Assembly: GCA_046704525.1 (NCBI GenBank)
Contig: JBJKRS010000105.1
Span: 1-9,062, forward strand
Origin: GCA-965745 sp046704525
GTDB lineage: Archaea; Thermoplasmatota; Thermoplasmata; Thermoplasmatales; Thermoplasmataceae
Direction of reading: 5' to 3'
Length of the DNA stretch: 9,062 nucleotides
Shown here: positions 5,882-9,062 of the stretch, piece by piece
Layout: each line of letters begins with the position of its first letter
How positions within the stretch are numbered: position 1 is the stretch's first letter
Notes under the pieces: model-generated
The model's input: the letters and a program-made list of their open reading frames with translations, nothing else
Told to the model about the DNA's origin: nothing
The model's database searches: none
Position numbers and translations under genes: made by a program

Positions 5882-6373
5882 ATGAAGTATGTGCTGGACA
5901 CATCTGCGATTCTTTCCAGAAGATTCAACCTGGCTTCCGGCGACGTCATAATCTCTCCCTCAGTCATGGGAGAGATCAGGAAGGGAAAACTTCGGGGCAT
6001 GCTTGAATCACTTGAGGACTCTTTGAAAATCATGTCGCCCTCCGTCTCATCCATCGAGGCTGTAAGGGAGGCAGCAAGGGGCACAGGGGACCTGGAAGTA
6101 CTCTCCTCTGTTGACATAGACGTACTGGCGCTGGCCCATGAGACTGGCTCAACTATAATATCAGATGATTATGCGATACAGAATGTTGCTTCCAGAATGG
6201 GCGTCCAGAGCCTCGGGGCAGGGATCTCAGAGATAAGGGACGAAGTGACCTGGAAATACCGATGCGGCGGCTGCCACAGGATATACTCCCGGCAGGTCTC
6301 CACCTGCAGGGTCTGCGGCCACGATGTTGTCAGAACCAGAAGAGGTGCTAGGCTCAGAAAAAAGCAGAGCTGA
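5882..6373 (+). CDS. nob1: Nob1-like ribosome maturation endonuclease (PIN domain plus zinc ribbon)
   Basis: This 163-residue protein combines a PIN nuclease domain (about 1-115) with a C-terminal zinc ribbon (about 124-150), the architecture of archaeal Nob1, which cleaves precursor 16S rRNA at its 3' end during small-subunit maturation. PIN acidic residues are visible as D6 in VLDTSAIL, E31 in SPSVMGEI, D78/D80 in SSVDIDVLALA and D95/D96 in IISDDYAIQNVA. The ribbon has C128-x2-C131 and C142-x2-C145, preceded by WKYRC. A basic tail (RTRRGARLRKKQS) would suit RNA binding. ATG 5882 is chosen because PIN domains normally begin directly at the VLDTS strand, but GTG 5840 has a better-placed Shine-Dalgarno site and would add 14 residues. 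No box A is evident, so it may be transcribed with citrate synthase. A VapC-type toxin is unlikely, because no antitoxin gene accompanies it and VapC lacks the zinc ribbon. Confidence 0.88.
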   Translation: MKYVLDTSAILSRRFNLASGDVIISPSVMGEIRKGKLRGMLESLEDSLKIMSPSVSSIEAVREAARGTGDLEVLSSVDIDVLALAHETGSTIISDDYAIQNVASRMGVQSLGAGISEIRDEVTWKYRCGGCHRIYSRQVSTCRVCGHDVVRTRRGARLRKKQS

Positions 6374-6417
6374 GCCAGATGGAACAATAGACATACAATG
6401 AGCACGTACTCCTGAAC

Positions 6418-7014
6418 ATGATCGACATCAGCCTGCCGCTGTCAAGGAATCTGATCACCTATCCTGGTGATGCAAGATACGAGGAATACGAGTACTACAC
6501 GCATGAGAATAATCATGTCCATATAATGAGGGTCATGATGGAGACGCACAGCGGAACACATTTTGATGCCCCATTTCACATGATACCGGACGGAAAGAAA
6601 GCTGATGAGATTCCACTGGAGAAATTTTTCGGAAAAGCATCCGTCATTGGAGTCGAAGGGCCGTCCATTGGCCCCGAGGACATCCCGGGGAGCCATGAGG
6701 ACATTGTTCTGTTCAGGACGAGGAATTCTGAGCTGTACGGCAGTTTTGACACTACATTCACGTACCTTACCCTCCAGGCGGCAAGGAAGTTGGTTGGTGA
6801 CGGTGTGAAACTTGTGGGGGTGGACTATCTTTCAATAGAGAGGTTCGGGAGCAAGGAGCCCGTGGTGCACAAGGAACTCCTTGGGAACGGCGCCATTATC
6901 GTGGAGGGGCTCAGCCTCAAAGACGTAGAGCCGGGATCCTACGAGTTCATGTGCCTGCCCCTTAAAATGTCGTCAGACGGAGCTCCCTGCAGAGCGGTAT
7001 TGAAGAAGGCATGA
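6418..7014 (+). CDS. Cyclase-family metal-dependent hydrolase (kynurenine formamidase-like)
   Basis: This 198-residue protein belongs to the cyclase family (Pfam Cyclase; kynurenine formamidase, isatin hydrolase and polyketide-cyclase-like proteins). The signature HSGTHFDAPFH sits at residues 44-54 and supplies metal ligands H44, H48, D50 and H54. The second half has GVDYLSIE (134-141) and a histidine/glutamate pair, H151 in VVHKELL and E163 in IIVEGL, at the expected distance. The N-terminus DISLPLSRNLITYPGD is also standard. These enzymes hydrolyse amide or lactam bonds with a divalent metal such as zinc or manganese. No tryptophan-degradation genes lie nearby, so kynurenine formamidase activity is not supported by context, and the substrate is unknown. 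The gene starts 44 bases after nob1, with no Shine-Dalgarno site and only a weak A/T box (about 6386-6395). A five-codon ORF ATG-AGC-ACG-TAC-TCC-TGA (6398-6415) ends two bases before the start and is probably chance. Confidence 0.87.
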   Translation: MIDISLPLSRNLITYPGDARYEEYEYYTHENNHVHIMRVMMETHSGTHFDAPFHMIPDGKKADEIPLEKFFGKASVIGVEGPSIGPEDIPGSHEDIVLFRTRNSELYGSFDTTFTYLTLQAARKLVGDGVKLVGVDYLSIERFGSKEPVVHKELLGNGAIIVEGLSLKDVEPGSYEFMCLPLKMSSDGAPCRAVLKKA

Positions 7015-7058
7015 CACTGCAATACTTTGGTTCCGGCAATGGCAGACAACTAAAAGAC

Positions 7059-7066
7059 TTAATAAG
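7059..7066 (+). promoter_or_regulatory. Box A (TATA) of the membrane protein gene
   Basis: TTAATAAG is centred about 28 bases before ATG 7091, which predicts a transcript starting at or within a few bases of the ATG. GTATA (7066-7070) and TATAC (7077-7081) form a short inverted repeat just downstream, which might be an operator but is only 5 bp. Confidence 0.5.
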
Positions 7067-7090
7067 TATAAGAATCTATACGTACTGTCA

Positions 7091-7762
7091 ATGAGTGCCG
7101 TTCCTGTTTCACTCTCAGGTATCGAATACTACCTGTACCACTGGGTCTATTTTCCGGGCCTCTTCCCGCAGCCCTATTCGTTGCTGTCACTTCTTGTTCT
7201 TTTCGCAATAGGCATTGCACTCATATTCAAGGGAAACTACAGCTGGAAGTTCATTTTCGCAGTTCTTGGAGCATATTTCGGGTTTATATTTGCCCACTAT
7301 GTTGCCTCGATGGTATCGGTGGGCGGACTGCCTGTTGATCTCATTTACATAATCGGGGCAGTTGTCGGGGCTGTTCTCCTGACATTCCTCGTGAGAGTCT
7401 TCCTTTCCCTTGGTTTCTCTTATCTTTCTTACCTTGTTGCCCAGACCCTTTACCCGGGGCACTTCGTTGCTGCCGTCATTGTTTTCCTTCTGGTCTTCTC
7501 AGTCACCTATATCCTGTACAACAAGATCGTTGTAGGGATTGCAGGAGTAATCGGTGCATTTGCTGTATGGTTTGCATTCATAAGCATGGGACTGGGCAAC
7601 CTAGTCGCACAGCTCATTGCCGGAATACTGTTTGCACTTGGCCTGTTCCTGCAGATTACTGAAAAAAGCAGGCGCAGGGGCAGGAGAATGGACCCCTATG
7701 AGGGGGAATGGGGATGGTATGCTGCATGGTCCCATCAACCGGGCTCCTGGCGTGAGAGGTAA
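7091..7762 (+). CDS. Multi-pass membrane protein of unknown function
   Basis: This 223-residue protein is very hydrophobic. By eye there are about six or seven membrane segments at roughly 30-48, 52-74, 83-103, 104-121, 124-142, 146-165 and 168-188. The segments are rich in Gly, Ala, Val and Phe, with repeated GAxxG-type spacings (LGAYFG, IGAVVGA, AGVIGAFA) that suit close helix packing. The C-terminal tail (about 190-223) is soluble, starting with the basic KSRRRGRR and then turning to a Trp/Tyr-rich EGEWGWYAAW stretch; by the positive-inside rule it probably faces the cytoplasm. Overall it resembles DUF4203/TMEM198-like proteins, but I cannot assign it firmly. The first 30 residues are aromatic-rich and not an obvious signal peptide. 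It has its own box A, and its last 28 bases overlap the 3' end of the convergent ETF gene. Confidence 0.75.
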   Translation: MSAVPVSLSGIEYYLYHWVYFPGLFPQPYSLLSLLVLFAIGIALIFKGNYSWKFIFAVLGAYFGFIFAHYVASMVSVGGLPVDLIYIIGAVVGAVLLTFLVRVFLSLGFSYLSYLVAQTLYPGHFVAAVIVFLLVFSVTYILYNKIVVGIAGVIGAFAVWFAFISMGLGNLVAQLIAGILFALGLFLQITEKSRRRGRRMDPYEGEWGWYAAWSHQPGSWRER

Positions 7763-9062
7763 TCCAGGAATCCAGCAACGAACTCTTTGGCATCTGCTAT
7801 TATTCCATAGTCTGCGTGCCTGAAAATGGGAGCATTCATGTCGGTATCAACTGCGATCACTTTTCCTGCATATCGAATTCCGACCACATGATTGTCCTGG
7901 CCTGACACACCCAGTGTTATGTATGTCTTGGGTGATATTGAAGTCCCCGTCAGCCCTATCTGCTGCTGCCTTGGCATCCATCTCATGTCAACGATTGGGC
8001 GTGTCCCGCCCACACTGGCATTGAGCATTCCTGCAAGCTTCATTACGTCGGGAAGATTTCCTTTGCTCTTCAATCCTCTCCCGACTCCGATTACAGTTTC
8101 AGAGGCCCCCAGTGGCTTGAAATCTGACGATACAGGCTCAAAGCCGAGGTTTTCGTACCTGCTCTGGCCCTTCGGCGTGACTTCCTCTATTTCAAATTCA
8201 GAGTCCGCCACTCTTTTCCTGAACATCCCAGGCCTTACGGTGGCCATATCCGGAACTGTCCTTGAGGTGATTGATGCAACTATGCCTCCCCCGAAGGCAG
8301 GCTTGTACTGGACAAGCTTTCCGTCCTTGATGCTCAGGTCAATGCAGTCTGCGGTGAGCCCCAGTCCCATTGTGGCGGCCACAAAGGCCGATATCTCCCT
8401 TCCCGAATTTGTTGACGGGTAGACTACATGCTTGGGCTCTAGCTTCCTTATGATGTCTGCGATCTCGGGTGCGATTACATCGCTCTCCCTTCCGCTGATC
8501 TGAATATACTTGTGGCAGCTCATGCCCCTGAGCTTCGCAGGGTCGATGTTTCCTGCCATTATTACATCCATTTCGCCTTCAAGGGCAAGTTCGGAAATCT
8601 TTCCTGCGATTTCCATGGACGCTTGCGGGTCATCCAAAGCCACACCCATTATTATGGGCCCATGGCCAGCCATCTTTCCCAGCTTGATATGCTCAGGCCC
8701 AGTGTTTCCTGAGGTTCCTCTCCCGATTATGCTCATCACTTTGGAATTTGCCTCTTCGTCGAACGGAATGAATTGCGCCCCCCTTTCGCTCTCGATCTTC
8801 TCGGTTCCCTGAACGACTGTTGGAGAGTCGTCAGAGCCTGATACTTTAATTCCAAGGTATCCGGAGTCAACAATTTCAACCCTGTCGTACATCTGTGGAG
8901 TTCCGTCATCTATCTTTCTGGCGCGGTTTATCTTCTCGCTGACGGAAAAAACAGCAGGAAGGCTCACACGGAATCCAGTCAGTCCGGACTCGTCCTCATG
9001 CTCAACTTCAGCCTTCCCTCCCTTCGGGTCCACAGAAATCTTGGAAACAGAGGATTTGAAAC
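7735..9062 (-). CDS. Electron transfer flavoprotein, beta-alpha fusion (N-terminus beyond window)
   Basis: The frame is open on the minus strand from the window edge to the TGA at 7737-7735, giving 441 visible residues; GTG 9033 is internal, not the start. ETF accepts electrons from acyl-CoA dehydrogenases and passes them to the quinone pool. The first visible residues (about 9062-8760) match the end of the beta subunit: GLTGFRVSLPAVFSVSE, then RGAQF. A linker follows, and then a full alpha subunit without an intervening stop. The alpha FAD domain (about 8100-7740) shows IGVGRGLKS, VGGTRPIVD (with the conserved Arg at 7999-8001), QIGLTGTSISP, TLGVSGQDNHVVGI and APIFRHADYG. The usual AIQH of the FAD signature reads QDNH here, keeping the histidine, and the distal Asn is Asp. 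Fused ETF chains are known in Thermoplasma and Sulfolobus relatives. It converges on, and overlaps by 28 bases, the membrane protein gene. Partner fixC/fixX genes, if present, would lie outside the window. Confidence 0.9.
   Translation of the reverse strand, partial: FKSSVSKISVDPKGGKAEVEHEDESGLTGFRVSLPAVFSVSEKINRARKIDDGTPQMYDRVEIVDSGYLGIKVSGSDDSPTVVQGTEKIESERGAQFIPFDEEANSKVMSIIGRGTSGNTGPEHIKLGKMAGHGPIIMGVALDDPQASMEIAGKISELALEGEMDVIMAGNIDPAKLRGMSCHKYIQISGRESDVIAPEIADIIRKLEPKHVVYPSTNSGREISAFVAATMGLGLTADCIDLSIKDGKLVQYKPAFGGGIVASITSRTVPDMATVRPGMFRKRVADSEFEIEEVTPKGQSRYENLGFEPVSSDFKPLGASETVIGVGRGLKSKGNLPDVMKLAGMLNASVGGTRPIVDMRWMPRQQQIGLTGTSISPKTYITLGVSGQDNHVVGIRYAGKVIAVDTDMNAPIFRHADYGIIADAKEFVAGFLDYLSRQEPG

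Noticed and set aside
5882..6373. VapC-like toxin of a toxin-antitoxin pair
   Set aside because: The C-terminal four-cysteine ribbon and basic tail point to Nob1, and no antitoxin-sized gene with a matching layout precedes it.
7892..8422. Plus-strand ORF of 176 codons opposite the ETF gene
   Set aside because: Antisense shadow of a clearly recognised ETF alpha domain.

Overview
The window looks like a stretch of chromosome from an archaeon of the Thermoplasmatales/Thermoplasmata type. Four things point there: (1) archaeal families such as a GPN-loop GTPase, an Ogg2-type 8-oxoguanine glycosylase ending in lysine, a Nob1-like PIN nuclease with a zinc ribbon, and an electron transfer flavoprotein (ETF) with beta and alpha parts in one chain; (2) heavy use of AGG/AGA arginine and ATA isoleucine codons; (3) A/T-rich TATA (box A) elements about 25-30 bases before most start codons, which suggests leaderless transcripts; (4) a citrate synthase of the short archaeal/Gram-positive length. 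No mobile element, CRISPR array, tRNA or rRNA was seen. Gene packing is dense and the content is mostly housekeeping.

Layout. Bases 1-305 hold the C-terminal third or so of a GPN-loop GTPase. A regulatory region of about 155 bases follows (306-460), with three A/T-rich boxes and a perfect 7-bp inverted repeat, and leads into a 69-residue protein with two CxxC pairs (461-670). Next come two damage-repair genes, each with its own promoter: ogg2 (747-1370, removal of oxidised guanine from DNA) and nnr (1416-2834, repair of hydrated NAD(P)H). At 2875-4563 lies an adenylate-forming acyl-CoA-ligase homologue whose key catalytic motifs have decayed. A citrate synthase (4676-5830) follows, preceded by a second 7-bp inverted repeat beside its promoter. 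A strong hairpin separates it from the nob1-like ribosome-maturation nuclease (5882-6373). A metal-dependent cyclase/formamidase-like hydrolase (6418-7014) and a multi-pass membrane protein (7091-7762) complete the plus-strand genes. The right end is occupied by the ETF fusion on the minus strand (7735-9062, N-terminus beyond the window), which overlaps the membrane-protein gene tail to tail.

How the genes fit together. The acyl-CoA-ligase homologue, citrate synthase and ETF would suit oxidation of organic acids (acyl activation, acyl-CoA dehydrogenation, entry of acetyl-CoA into the citric acid cycle). They are not one operon, however, and the ligase may be inactive as an enzyme. Ogg2 and Nnr both repair damaged molecules, but adjacency is the only link seen. 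I found no clear new multi-gene system. The points most worth a second look are the degraded ligase active site, the two promoter-adjacent inverted repeats of matching design, the hairpin and start-site ambiguity before nob1, the bacterial-like active-site sequence of the citrate synthase, and the unplaced small CxxC protein.
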